64,000 nt of DNA, from contig NC_085137.1 of NCBI RefSeq assembly GCF_035046485.1, positions 40,293,155-40,357,154 on the forward strand. The letters are read 5' to 3'. Shown in pieces: positions 44,291 to 56,064 of the stretch (within the stretch, counting starts at the first letter, position 1; every line of letters starts with the position of its first letter). A program made the translations under genes and the position numbers. The notes below the pieces were generated by a model. It was not told where the DNA came from, searched no databases, and was given only the letters and a program-made list of their open reading frames with translations. This DNA is from Aedes albopictus (taxonomy: Eukaryota; Arthropoda; Insecta; Diptera; Culicidae).

Positions 44291-45268
44291 CATGGCATTC
44301 AGAAAATTCCGTGGAGTGCCCAGGAATCATATACTGTGGTGCTTGAAAAAAGCTACACTATTTAACATTTGCCATATCTCACAAATGCGATAACAAAATC
44401 AGTTTCCACCACCGAAATCACGGTGGTGGTTGCTTGCATTACTACCGGACACCAAATCAAATTTAACAGTGCATTAGATTTAATGGGCATCCAAATGAGG
44501 CCTGCCCTCGTCTCATTCTGACAGATAAGATAATGACAGCCGGTGGTGGTCGGTATCTAAATCGATCGGACTGCCACCGACTGTCATCCATCGTGATAAT
44601 AAACATTAACTGCTGGTCGACACTCGGCAGTATGCCCACCGCTGGTCCAAAGCGTAACAAAAAAAACTCGTGAATGAATTTCTAATGAATGCGATTCAAA
44701 TAATCCTCGTCCAATATTTTTATCACTACTGCAGCACTTGAGGGACAAAAGACAATCGATTCAAACCAACACTTCCACCACTTGCCCTCACCTCTCCCAC
44801 TCAATTCAGTTCATTTCATATCTTTGAAGCTGATTCCTCGCTAGACACTTGGAATTTTTGAAATATCGCACCCACCAAGGAGAGCTTCTTCACCAGAGAA
44901 CTGCGACGATGTCCGTCTTCGTTAACGACGTTGGTTGGTTGGTTGGATGACGATGATTACCTACGCCAGCCGCGCCATACAAACGAACTGGATCTGCTGG
45001 GCTGGCTGGGGATGACGACGAATACCACAACGGTCGGCGGAGCGACACCCGATAATGACTGTGATCATCCAACGCCACCTCAATCAACCACCCACCCAAC
45101 CAAGTCGCGCGCATTTTCTGCGGTGGAAGGCGAGTAAGGGTATGCGATATATAAATGTATCCAAGGGAAGGTTATTATTATTATACATATTTTAGTTTTT
45201 CAGGCTATGTGGATCTCATTAGCATTAGGTTTTACTTATATCTTAATGAGTCTGCGTTTGTAAGTAAT
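44291..45268. other. low-repeat sequence, no recognised gene
   Basis: 44900-45140 is GC-richer, with TTGGTTGGTTGG runs and open frames on both strands (up to 74 codons). CACGGTGGTGG near 44430 and CCGGTGGTGG near 44540 recur. No domain is recognised. Confidence 0.35.
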
Positions 45269-45269
45269 A

Positions 45270-45446
45270 GGGTATTGGTTCCCTTCTTAAGCATGTGGCT
45301 CCCATTTTCATCCTACGAAAAACAAAGGATTGAAGCGCTGTTTGTTTTGTTTCTTATTTTTGTATTTTTTGTTAGAAGTGAGCACCCATGAAAACAAAAA
45401 GAACGGAATCAATCGGTGCGTGAGATTAATGATGGAACACATACCC
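45270..45446 (-). mobile_element. GGGTATTGG MITE, copy 2 (inverted)
   Basis: TA flanks at 45268-45269 and 45447-45448. It is the reverse complement of the 42722 copy with small indels. The pair forms a 2.7 kb inverted repeat. Confidence 0.8.
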
Positions 45447-46796
45447 TATCAGTTGTGATAATTCAGGAACGGTCTAACTATACTACAGGTTCCAAAAATC
45501 ACCGCTTTCAGGATGTCGATCAGGTCCCTTCATCAATTCCAATTCGGCTAGACTTCAGGAGAGATTTAGGGACAACTCCAGTTGCCGAAACGACAACCGG
45601 AACTGAACGGTCGTCTTCCAGGTGCCACATCTGCTTCAACTCCTAGGCTAGGTCGTAGTACTTGATTATCTTGCCGGATAACGTTAATTGGAAATTATGG
45701 TGTAACGGTACAGCGATGTCGATAAGTGTTACCCACTTCATCCTTTTGTCGTAAACCACAATGGCACGAATCAGGACGTTCGTCGACGATCTTGTTGTCG
45801 CAGTTCAACTCGTAATTTTCCTGCACCAGATGCAGGGCGCTGTAACCGCGGTCAGCTTCACATACAGTGCGGTACATTTCGTGACGGTTCTGGCTTTATA
45901 CGAAATATGTCCTCAGCTGCTGGATCTGGGAGACACACTACAGGTGGCAGGGTGACACTCTCGATGGACGACTTTGAGTGGCACATGCGGTGCTTGGTGA
46001 ACGCCATTTACACTGCTCGTTATAGCACCTAGAGGTCAGTCTAGGTCCACTTTATCACCCCAAAGTTGTAGATCAACAAAGGCACAGCAAACGTAATGAT
46101 CGTCTTCACCTAGCTGCCGGCTGACAGAAACAGTTGACACGATGCAAAAACTTATCCTGCAGTTCCTTCTTGATCGCTGTGTGGCGAATACTTCTAAGTT
46201 GCAGGAAACCGTGGTGTTCGAATTCAACCATATTCCGAATCTCCTCCTGTTCGTTGACGCGGAAACAGCTGGCGTCCTCTGCTTGACACCGTCGAAGATG
46301 AACAGACCGACATTTGCCAATCCAAACTCTATCCGGGTGTCGTTTCTGAACACCGTCGCAAGCTGCAACAGTTGATGTAGCCTCTGTACTGATTTTGCAA
46401 TCTGCTTCAGGTCGTCCATAAAGAAGGCGATTCTTGTGCTTCTTCTCCCACTTTTCAGTTGATAGCCATAGTTGCATTGGTTGAGTGCTCTGCTGAGGGG
46501 GTTCATTGCGTTGCGTTGCGTGGTAACGGAGTAATTCGTAGATTGCATACTGAAAGTTGTCATGTTAAAACTTTAATACTTCTATTCTAATTGCTTATGA
46601 ATTGCTGTTTGGGAAGGAACAGCTATCCAATCAGAGGTTGAAGTAAAAAAGACATGAGAACTTCCATTGCCGGCCACGCCCATCTTCTCCGTTACGAGGA
46701 TAGGAAAGGAAGTGATGATATGACACCTACTTTACAAGAGGTCAGCGACTCACCGACACTCCCATAGATGTCAAGGAGTTGGATATTTGGAATGGG

Positions 46797-48058
46797 GTGA
46801 TTATTTATTTATTTATTATTTAATATAATTCATCCGACAGTTAAGTCTACATGAATGTTAAGAGGTAAAAATTACTACACAAATATAAAACAGTCATCAA
46901 AAAAGGTCATCTTAATCTTCTAATTCTGTTGCGAAACTTGTAGGAAGGCTCGCCAAACTCGAATTCCGACTCCATCGCCGAGAAAGCTCTAATAATAGAC
47001 GTGAGCGGTTCATTGTAGCCGTAGTCTGTACGATGATACCTGGTCTGCAGTAGGGAAGAAGTCCGAAGCACGCGTTGAGGGATACGAAATTCTAACTGCG
47101 ACAACAGATCTGGGCAATCCACTTCGCCGTTCAAAAGCTTCGCGGCAAAAGTTGCCTGTTGAACCCGTCTTCGATGCTCCAAAGTGTCCAAATCCAGCAA
47201 CTGGCATCTATCCTGGTATGGAGGTAAATTAGCCGGATCGCGCCATGGCAAATGTCGCAACGCCAGCTTCACGAATCTCTTCTGAACACGTTCAATTCGA
47301 AGTATCCATGTTGTTCCATATGGACTCCAAACGATTGCGGAGTTTTCTAGCAGTGGCCTTACCAAAGAGCAATATAATGCTTTTAAACAGTAGGGATCTT
47401 TAAAATCACGAGCGATTTTGGAAATAAATCCTAGTTGGCGATTCGCTTTCGATATGACTGCACTGTAATGTAGACGAAAATCAAGTTTTGGGTCCAAAAG
47501 AACACCTAGATCGTTCACTTTGTCTACTCTGTTTAGCTTAACTCCATTAATGTGGTAATCAAAACGGATGGGTTTCTTATTGCGATGAAATGTCATCACC
47601 ACACATTTTATGGTACTGACGGTTAGTCTACATCGCCGGCACCATTCTACGAAAAGGTCCAAAAGTTTTTGAAGACGATGACAGTCTTGTTCCGTACGCA
47701 CGACGAGGTAGAGTTTCAGGTCATCTGCATATTTCAGTTTGCACTTATCACCCAGTAATGCCGCAACATCATTAAAAAACAATGTGAAAAGCAACGGTCC
47801 CAAGTTGCTTCCCTGAGGCACACCAGACGTACTGGAGAATGGTTTTGAAACACATGAATCAAGCTTCACACGGAGAGTCCTATTGGTCAGGTATGACAGC
47901 AACCACGTCTTAAGAGATGTCGTAGCACCAAGCTTAGCCAGTTTATAAACCAGAATCCTATGGTCTATCTTGTCGAAAGCAGCTTTAAGATCGGTGTAGA
48001 TGACGTCGACTTGAGTGTTATGATTAGGAATCACTATAAGCGAGTGATGCGACAAGAT
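46797..48058 (-). mobile_element. 5'-truncated CR1-like LINE
   Basis: This is the 3' part of a non-LTR element. The RT frame enters without a real start at about 48058, runs to TAG near 46907, then a short 3' region and a (TAAA)n-type tail at 46797-46850. The 5' truncation is typical of incomplete target-primed reverse transcription. Confidence 0.8.
46907..48058 (-). pseudogene. CR1-like reverse transcriptase, C-terminal fragment
   Basis: The 382-codon frame is open throughout but begins inside the RT; the first codon is TTG after an upstream stop, so it is a truncation and not a start. Motifs in order: QVDVIYTDLKAAFDKIDH (RT motif A with catalytic Asp), SGVPQGSNLGPLLF (motif B), KYADDLKLY (motif C, the YADD catalytic box, about 47721-47735), NDLGVLLDP (motif D/E region), then the thumb with HRRRVQQATFAAKLL. 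It lacks the upstream endonuclease and ORF1. The clean frame implies a fairly recent insertion into the older R4-like pseudogene region. Confidence 0.85.
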
Positions 48059-48783
48059 TCAGATTGTGTAAGTGTATTTAAGTAAATCATGTAGATGTGT
48101 TGCAGTGAGTGAAAGTGTTTTAGTATATTTAAACAACATCGTTGGGAGTGACATAGCTAAGAAATGTTGTCACTCCATGGGCCTTTTTGATTCCGGGATG
48201 GGGCACAGGCATTTACACTGTTTCCTGGCTAACAAGCCTAGGCTTAACCGCCATTGATCGGTCTCTGAAACAATAAGAAGTACGTTTGTGGATGGGAAAG
48301 GATAGTAGAGAAGGGATAACTATTTATCGAGATGCCAGCGACTCACTGACGCCCTCGAAAAAATAAAAAGGAAATAGGATTTTGGGACAAGAATGGTCAG
48401 GAATTCAGTATGATTTTAACAGTACATGTAATTAAGACACATAAACATGATTATAATTTGCCAATAATAACCATAATTTCAATTGTTATGGCTAGTTTCC
48501 ACTTCGTACGTACTGTGCAAAAAGATAGGACAAGTAATGGTCAAGTAATGATTCCGCTTCAAAATTACTTGCGCAGTTCCTCTGCTAAGGGGGTTCATTG
48601 CAAGGCAGAGCCATAGCGGAGCAAAGGTATCGCCTTGGAATATCCCCCTCCTGAAATTGAGAGTTCTGGACCGCAACACTACTGTTCCGTGAGAAATTTG
48701 TAGCGACCTGCTCGTGCTCCAGATCCCCATCACGTTCTCGCCATGCTCATGTTTCTTTGCTTCTCAGTGGCTGGACCCACAAC

Positions 48784-49271
48784 CCGAGCAGAAGAAAATA
48801 ACAAGAGAATAACATATTATAGTATTTATCTTAAATACAACCATACCTTGATATGCCCTTCATTAGGTGGTAATAAGAGGCAAAATAACAAAAACGAATA
48901 TCAAAATTGTGTATAAACAACACCTAGAAAATAACAAGTCTTGTTATTTCAATAATAAATGCATACCTGAAATTTCAAGTGCTGTATTTGTTATCCCAAA
49001 GTTATTGAATAACGAACTAATAACATTTCTTGTTAATAAATGTTTCACTTGTACGATGACTAGATGATATAATAGCAAATCTTGTTCTTCGGCTATTTTC
49101 ACCGTTAAACCAACAAATACTACATCAATACCAAACTCTGCTCAAATACCTCCAACTGTTATTGTGATGTTCTCATAACATTTCGTAGAATAACGCAGCA
49201 ATAACATTTTTTTGTATTAGAGCACATGTTGCTCTTCGCATGGTATTTGTAAGGTATGCCCTTCTGCTCGG
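48784..49271. mobile_element. CCGAGCAGAAG MITE in the RT pseudogene
   Basis: The ends CCGAGCAGAAG and CTTCTGCTCGG bound an AT-rich body with many AATAACA motifs. It separates RT fragments at 48602-48750 and 49343-49500. Confidence 0.75.
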
Positions 49272-49610
49272 AAAAGGCTGCATCTACAATGATGACCTGA
49301 TTTTTGCAGCCTTGCGTGTTTTTACGTCACGCTTTATGTTCTCCTCTTCAGTCATCACGTTGTTGGCATCCCAGTGGTCTTGAACCCTCCTCACTATTAA
49401 CGATGACAGCACTTTGTACAGCAGGTTATTGGCCTGCACTTTACTAGATCAGCTGTGTTTTGTTAATTCGGCAGAAGATAAGTGATACCCCTGGTAGCTG
49501 TGTGGAGTCTTCCAGCACCATGTTTTAGCATTTCACCAGCGTCTTTACAACAGCCACCGCAGCTGAATACATAATAAACTGTAGATCCTCTAAGTTTTAT
49601 ACTGTGGCCT

Positions 49611-49900
49611 CCCGAGCAGAAGAGAATAACAATCGCATAGCAAAAAGCGTTATTTTGACAAAATATCTGAGTAATAAAATCAGTTATTTTATTGTTATTA
49701 ACATAACAAATTGTGTTATAAACTTTTGTGTCATAAGCAGCAAAATAACAAATAAATAACATAACAAAAATATGTTCCTGGAAGACCAATATAATAACAT
49801 TTTTTGTTTGTTTCAATAACAACTTAATAACCATGAATTTGGAAAATATTTCAATAACAAATTATGATATTTAAAGTTATTAATAACATACCAAAAGCAA
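49611..49900 (+). mobile_element. CCGAGCAGAAG MITE, one end only
   Basis: CCCGAGCAGAAGAGAATAAC starts at 49611, followed by ATAACA-rich sequence like the 48784 copy. No inverted right end was found, so the right boundary is a guess. Confidence 0.5.
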
Positions 49901-50149
49901 AATTTTTTGGACCACCCTTTAGATAGAGTTATCCTAATTGCGAATCATAAAATATGAGTTTTACTATTTTCGAGGAACTACTAATCCATTAAATATTACA
50001 ATATTCTGAGATTTTTTTGGAATGGATGCGACTATATGTAACTGGATACAAAAATATTAAAAATCGGGACATACTCGTCGCAGTGTTCATAAAATAATAA
50101 GCTGACAAGAATAATAATTTGAATAATAAGTTGAATAACAAGATAATAT

Positions 50150-50548
50150 CGTCGGTTTCCTGCAATAGGGGCACAACTCAAAAAATGTGAATTTTCAAAA
50201 TGAGCGATTGAAAATTGGGAATCTTGGAGCACCTTAAGTCCATTCATTTCTCTCATCATTTGAAAAAAGTAAACAAACTTTGATTGTTGTATCATGGAAA
50301 GGGACTAAAGGAATATCTGTTCCATGAATTTCGGATTACTATTTTTCAACGACTATTGAACAAGTTGACTAATTTTGAGTTGTGCCTTTATTGTGGAAAG
50401 TTGGTGAAAATTCGAAAATCTTCCGTTACTCAATGAATTTCGGAACGGGTCTTTGTGAGATGACAGTTTGCATAGTTTTTCATCATATGCCTTCAAAATC
50501 TCAAAAATGCCAAATTTTGAGTTGTGCCTCTATTGCAGGAAACCGACA
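50150..50548. mobile_element. CGTCGGTTTCCTGCAATAG MITE
   Basis: CGTCGGTTTCCTGCAATAGG at 50150 is matched by the inverse CTATTGCAGGAAACCGACA at the right. The sub-terminal GCACAACTCAAAA is inverted as TTTTGAGTTGTGCC at the right end and a third time internally at 50374. No coding content. Confidence 0.75.
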
Positions 50549-51150
50549 ATATGTACTGAATGTTGTAAAGAACGCAAATCTTTAATGTTGTAGTTTCAAT
50601 TTAATGTGTGAAGAATAAGTCCAAGTTAAAATTTAGGATGCTTACTGCACTTGCTAGCCGATAGGACTTCCGCAGCTTCGGTGCCGGGATATGGGATCTG
50701 TCCCGCGGAACTGCGTGACTGCCATGTGGAGCTCCGTAGATCATCTCGTAGATGCTGTCGTTGCATATCCGCTATTAGTTCTGGGAGCAGTGGGTGCAGT
50801 CGAATTACGACTCTCACATGTGTTCGATGCATATAGTCCAACCGAACTTTTTCTGGACGTATCACTTGATCTTGTCCTCTCATCTCCCAGTTCCCTCTGT
50901 GCTCCAACTTGATGTACTCCGCTTCTGAAACGGTGTGGCGGATGCAACTGCTATTAATAAGCACTCGCAGAAGCGGGTGAGGCAGTAGCGCAGTTCATAC
51001 TTTAAACATGTCAAAAATTCAAAGCTCCCATATGTTCATTGCAATCTTTGGTGCAAAACTAGAGTCCTGCCAAATTTTCAGCCATTTCGATGGTGATTTA
51101 ATGGTGGCCCAAAAGCAAAATAGGTTTAACTCGTACGGGTGAAATGACCT
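50549..51150. other. no recognised gene
   Basis: 50640-50960 is GC-richer with overlapping frames on both strands (112 codons on minus). Composition is not recognised. It could be decayed retrotransposon coding sequence. Confidence 0.35.
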
Positions 51151-51865
51151 TAGAGTAAAGTGACCAGACGTCCAGTCCCGAATTTTGACCAAATGTCCCG
51201 CGACAAATTATGTCCCGCGAAATGTCCCGCGTTCGGCTCAAATCGTAAAAATGTCCCGCGTTTGAAAAAAAAAATCAACAAGCATTCAAAATATTGTAGT
51301 AACTTCAAAGCCAAAATAGTCAAACCGGTTTTGTACAAAGCACAAATCACATCAAACATATTAACGGAACTTTCCACATCAGAGTTCAAAAACTGAAAGA
51401 TTTTTGCGAGAAAGTATATAAAGATTCTAGGTTACAGTAAAGTTTGAACTGTTGAAAGCTTTTTTTTTATTGAGCGATAGCAGTCCCAGCATTTTTTTAT
51501 TTTTGAAGAAAAAAAAATTCGAATATTTGGTTGATTTTTATGCACAGTCAGGCAGAATCATTTTACAGTTCGGTGAATAAAATAGAGAGTGACAAGAGTA
51601 CAATTACGAAAGTAGTAGACGAAACTGTCTCAAGTTCAAACTTCAGGGTAGAAAACTACTTTTATTACTATGTAAGTGCACACTGCATACAGTCAGATAA
51701 AAAATCTGGAGGGATATAGTTGCCCGAAGTTAAAGTCTTTCCAAGCCCAGTATAGTAAACTTTTATCGGAAATTTATGTTGACTGTGTTATTTTTTTCTT
51801 CAAATGGGTGAATATCAAAACCTTCATTGACTGGCAGGCGGTTCAAACGAGTAAGCTCGTAAATT

Positions 51866-52094
51866 AAGGTTGAAGGATTCATCATCGACAAAATCGTCAT
51901 CATTGAAAATTCGAACGCAGTTTTCTCGTTCAAAGATGAAATATCCGCAATGAAAATGTATTCACTGTATTGCGGGTGCAGAATAGAGTACAGTGAATAC
52001 ATTTTCAATGCAATCATTCAAGTTTTGAGTGAGTAAACTGCTTTCAAATTTCTGATGACGACGATATTATTAATGACGAATCCTTCAACCTTAA
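51866..52094. repeat. nested inverted repeat with perfect 19-bp inner stem
   Basis: The outer arms 51866-51916 and 52043-52094 are inverted copies with mismatches (AAGGTTGAAGGATTC). The inner arms TGAAAATGTATTCACTGTA (51951-51969) and the exact inverse (51989-52007) enclose a 19-nt loop. The two minus-strand frames here are products of this symmetry. Confidence 0.7.
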
Positions 52095-52523
52095 AGTCAT
52101 CCAATAAGTTAATCAATGTTGACAGAGAAGCATCTGAGCTACTTAAGGAAATAGTACGCAAGACAAAATTGGACCAGCAGAAGCTAGATTGATTAACATT
52201 TTCAGGCACTTTGAGGGTAATGATAACCTCAAAAAATTGTAGAGTTCACGTCATGCTTGTCAGGCAAAAATGCTGTAATAAACGATTTTTGTGTCAGTTG
52301 TGTACGAAGCTTGAACCACTTTAATTTTAATTTTGAAAGCAATTGAGAGTTGAAATATTAAAACCATTTTTGACAGCTAGATTTAATTATCAGGTTTCTT
52401 TTGAAGACTGTAGAAAAATGTTTATGAGTTTGTCTCACTTCTCACAGCTCACAACGCAGAAAGATATGCTTGGTAGAAGAAATGAGTGCTTCGTATTCCA
52501 CGAACAAAAAAAATCGCTTAGTA

Positions 52524-52738
52524 GGGTATCGCGCCACTTGGGCGGTGGCTTCTATATTCTTCTGTTTTCCACTATAACTCAGTCAATTTTGAACCAATTG
52601 ACTTGAGATGTTGTACACGGGTAGATACTATACCTATCTCACCACATTCCAAAATTTGTGTCAATTGGTTCAAATTTGACTGAGTTATAGTGGAAAACAG
52701 ACGAATATAGAAGGCACCGCCCAAGTGGCGCGATTCCC
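52524..52738. mobile_element. hairpin MITE with GGGTATCGCGCC ends
   Basis: TA flanks at 52522-52523 and 52739-52740. The arms of about 90 bp contain ACTATAACTCAGTCAA, the same inner motif as the MITE at 7646-7860. It is nested near the right end of the hAT-like element. Confidence 0.8.
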
Positions 52739-52851
52739 TATTCGTTAATAAAAAAAAATCATGATTTCACCTTACTATGCATCTTTCCAAATCAATGTCC
52801 CGCGTTGGAGCTCTGATCATCTGGTCACTTTAACTTAGAGGATGAAATGGA

Positions 52852-54600
52852 CCTCATAAATCAAATAGTCCATTAGGTGTCACCGAATTTTGAAAACATC
52901 AAGAATTCTTCAACCATCTCAAAGCACCACTAACTCCATTTTTGGATATATCGCATACCCTTACCGGCGCGATACTATGGTATGTGCTGGTAAGAAGGTT
53001 GGGAGAAATTCCGGTAGGGTGACCACCACGCGGTTGATGATGTGATAGGATGACGATTCACAATCAAGAGTCGTCTTCGAGACTTTGTAGTTACGTAGGT
53101 TTGGATTCATTGGATCCAGAATTGTAGAGCGCGGTACGGTATACTACCCGTGCTTCTTCTCCTAGTCAGCTGGGAGACGACACGGTGCAGAACACAATCG
53201 TCACCGTCGCGTCGTTGTCGCCAGTTGGACTCTGCCCGAAATATCGAACATCCACAGCGCAGCATGCAACAGTCGTCAGCCAGTCAGTGGTGCCACCAGC
53301 AGAACCACCGCAGTTACTACCTCTATACTCAGCTGAATCGTGTGGAGTTAATAGGTATGCCCTCTTACCGCCGAGCCCGCGCCCGGCATGCCACTTAGCT
53401 TAGTTATAGCGGCCGGTCGTACAATTCCATGCAACATTAGGTTTTGAACTTTTGCCGCGAACAGAACCCGAATTGGCCGCCGCCGCCGTGCTGTCGTCGT
53501 CGACGGTTTTATTTTTTCTGTTATTATTTTCGAATTTCCAGCTCGCAGATTCTTGTTTTTATTTTCTCTCCATTCGCGTTCGACGGGAATCGCGTGGCGA
53601 AAACAGCGCGTAACGACGTTATCCTTGTCGCGCACGGGGCGATCCAGGATCGATTGGTATGCTATTGGTGTTTAAACTAAAAGAAGTTTGCTGACGTTTT
53701 CCAGGCTGACAGTTTCAGTAAAATTGAAGACTTTCAGTAAATAATTGTCGAATTTCAGCAATCAGAAAAAGTTTGCTGAAGAATTCAGTAAAATTAACTG
53801 AATTTCAAATAATTTTGATGACTCTGTTCGAAATTGATCAAATCAAAATCAACAATGTTCACTGACGTTCTGTCCTTTATTTGAAACTTTCAGCTTGGGA
53901 ATACTAGGAAAAGAGGATGCAAGCGTGATGATTGCCTGTTGTGAATTGTGATGAGCTGTGACCGCACAGAAAGTTGATAACCGCTCGTGAGTCGTGATAT
54001 TGTTCAAAAGGTGAGGTTCAACAGCGAAGCAAAATCGAACTGTGTGCGCCGATTTATGGCGCAATGCTGTCGAAATAGGTGAAGTGATTAAGTGTTACGA
54101 CCCCAGAAGAAACAGAAGATGCGCCCATGTGTTGTGAGTGCTTGGAAGTAAGCTGACGAGAGCAAAAATAGAGGATTGCACTATTTTTAAAACCAGGCAG
54201 TAGTGTGTGGAGTGTGTAACGGTCGATGGTTATCTATGACGATGGAAAATCTTTACGTCGTCGACGTCTTTGGTGAGGAATGCCGGTTGGTTGGCTGGCT
54301 GGCTGGCTAGCTGGTTTTGACTGGGTGTGCGTGTGGTTACAGTTTGTCACATCGGCTGTGGGTGGAAAATCGGTGACGAAAGGAAATTCTGATGAACACG
54401 TGTGTGAATCACAGGGGAGCATGAGGACGTCCGGGAAAATGCGTGTGACACTATTTTTGTTGTTGCTGTTATTGGTCTGCGTGATCAAAAACAAAATTCA
54501 TTCGATTTTTTTTACCAATGGCTATAGGTTTGATTTACAAAACCGAGACTTGCATTCATTAGGTCAAGTTAATCCAGATGTTTTCGGAATTGTTTGTTGA
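52852..54600. other. low-repeat, GC-rich stretch, no recognised gene
   Basis: This is one of the few sizeable stretches without repeat ends. 53110-53680 is GC-rich with GCCGCCGCCG and CGTCGTCGACG, and 54240-54440 has GGCTGGCTGGCT. Frames of up to 106 codons exist on both strands without a recognised domain. A host first exon, 5' untranslated region or enhancer block is plausible but not demonstrated. Confidence 0.35.
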
Positions 54601-56064
54601 GAAGCGATACGATTGTAGTAACAACTGTGATAGAAAACCATTTCAGGATTATCATATACTATTAGCCAAAACAAAACTGTTTTTTTGCACCGACAATTGC
54701 TGGATTTGAACAAGTGTGTTCTTAACTCAACAATGTACAGACGAGCCGCTTGTCTGGTGATACCTCACATGGCACCGTCTTGTTTACTAGTTGGATGATC
54801 ATCCATGCGTAAATCTCGTCATAAGTGACGCAATTACATACACTCAAGCCCTTTGCTAATGTTGTCTTGAGTGTCAATTTTTCAATTAGACGAATATGAT
54901 ACAGATAATATAAACATTACAGGAACCTGAGAAGCATAGAAAATCCTGTGTTCTGATCAAAACAAAACAATTGATTGAGGATTGATATAGGTAACGTTGT
55001 GGTCTGTAAAATGTTCAACTGAGTTTGTCTATGATAGCTTACCTTAGACTAATTCTACATGTTAATGGCTGTTCTACCCTTGATAGATCTGACCTGATGA
55101 AATAGCACCAAGCCAAATGTTGTTATTTACGAATTATTCTACAATTATGAACATAGAGCTACCTCTGCCAATGAATAATTTGCATGTGCATATCATGAAG
55201 CAGGCCAACCAGTTATTGAACCCGTCGCTCACAACATGGTCTTGCTGGAAATTCGAATGTTTGTAAACTTGGTTTTTGCTTAATACACGACAGAAGATAA
55301 ACCGAGATAATATTGGATAGTATTTAAAATTATATTAGCTCAAAAGTTCTAACATTTTAATGGACGCTTTTCTCGTCGATGCCTACTTTTGGTTGTTATT
55401 TCTTTACGTCCCACACTGGGGCAGGTCTGAAAATACACGGAAAAAACCTCTAGCTCGTCGAGATGCTGAGATACTCATTTGAAGTCTTCAGAGAAAATAT
55501 TTCTATGAACAAGGTCGATATTCTGAGCGGTAGGTAATTTTTCTTACGTTATTCGCATAAAAGTCCTATAAGTCATTTTGGCCAAATTACATTTTAGCGA
55601 TATGGTGTCTTCGGCTATTCATGCTGAAAAAGTTTGCTGAAGACGTCAAATTTCCAAAGCCTACTATTCTTGAGATATTAACCGATTCATAAAATACCTA
55701 TCTAAAATCGACAATTTTCATTAAAATACGTTTTTAAACAACTTTAATGTCCGTTTAACGAGTTAAAATAATGAAAAATTCTAAAATGAAACATATTTCG
55801 AGGATATTAGTTGGAAAAAATAATACATGCATTGATTTTATGTAGAAAGTTCCCGAAAATCATGCAAAATGAATATAGGCGTTCTGGCAAGTTCGGGCAA
55901 TGTTTAAGTGCTTCCTGTAGAAAGGAGCTTTGGCACCAGTTTAAGAATTCGTAGGAGCTGTGGGCTAACGTGACACAAAATACATCATTACTGGGGTAAA
56001 TGGGTATAATACGCCCCACTGAGGCAGAACATTCCCCTTCATTTCCATCGATTTAACTCTTTAG
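54601..56064. other. no recognised gene
   Basis: AT-rich. Apart from the SINE relic at 55135-55260 nothing is supportable. Confidence 0.4.
55135..55260 (-). mobile_element. decayed Feilai-like SINE fragment
   Basis: GAGCTACCTCTGCCAATGAA, a GCATGTGCATATCATG segment and ACCCGTCGCTCACAACATGG align by eye with the minus-strand SINE at 44081-44230, with substitutions and a deletion. Confidence 0.6.

Larger units (their letters stand above)
46512..48601. mobile_element. 2.1 kb insertion with 22-bp duplication splitting the RT
   Basis: 46490-46511 and 48580-48601 are direct repeats of 22 bp with one mismatch; each encodes the MNPLSR motif of the RT. Removing one copy and the intervening DNA would rejoin upstream and downstream RT sequence in the same frame. 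The segment includes a CR1-like LINE (46797-48058) plus flanking pieces carrying a shared CAGCGACTCAC motif (46744, 48334). What inserted first is not resolved. Confidence 0.75.
45695..49500 (-). pseudogene. degraded R4-like non-LTR retrotransposon RT
   Basis: Reading from 49500 down, fragments of one reverse transcriptase appear in order: GITYLLPN (49466-49489); LLYKVLSSL and NNVMTEE (49343-49420) with shifts and stops; RGIFQGDTFAPLWLCLAMNP (about 48585-48650); then, beyond a 2.1 kb insertion, AMNPLSRAL, FMDDLKQ (46405-46423), FGLAN, GFLQLRSIRHTAIKKELQDK in another frame, and TVCEADRGYSALHL (about 45830-45875). The order and motifs match the R4-type branch, whose relatives encode a restriction-like endonuclease. 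I am sure it is an RT and less sure of the clade. Multiple frameshifts and two insertions make it dead. Confidence 0.65.
51151..52837. mobile_element. 1.7 kb hAT-like TIR element
   Basis: TAGAGTAAAGTGACCAGACG at the left and the inverse of AAAGTGACCAG at the right, with ATGTCCCGCG motifs repeated just inside both ends (51195-51260, 52795-52805). The GTGACCAGACGTCC type of end is familiar from insect hAT elements. Possible flanking duplication: GGGTGAAATGACC and GGATGAAATGGACC, imperfect. No transposase was identified. Confidence 0.5.

Noticed and set aside
46036..46563. 175-codon minus-strand frame as an intact gene
   Set aside because: It is one fragment of a frameshifted reverse transcriptase; the conserved sequence switches to another frame partway.
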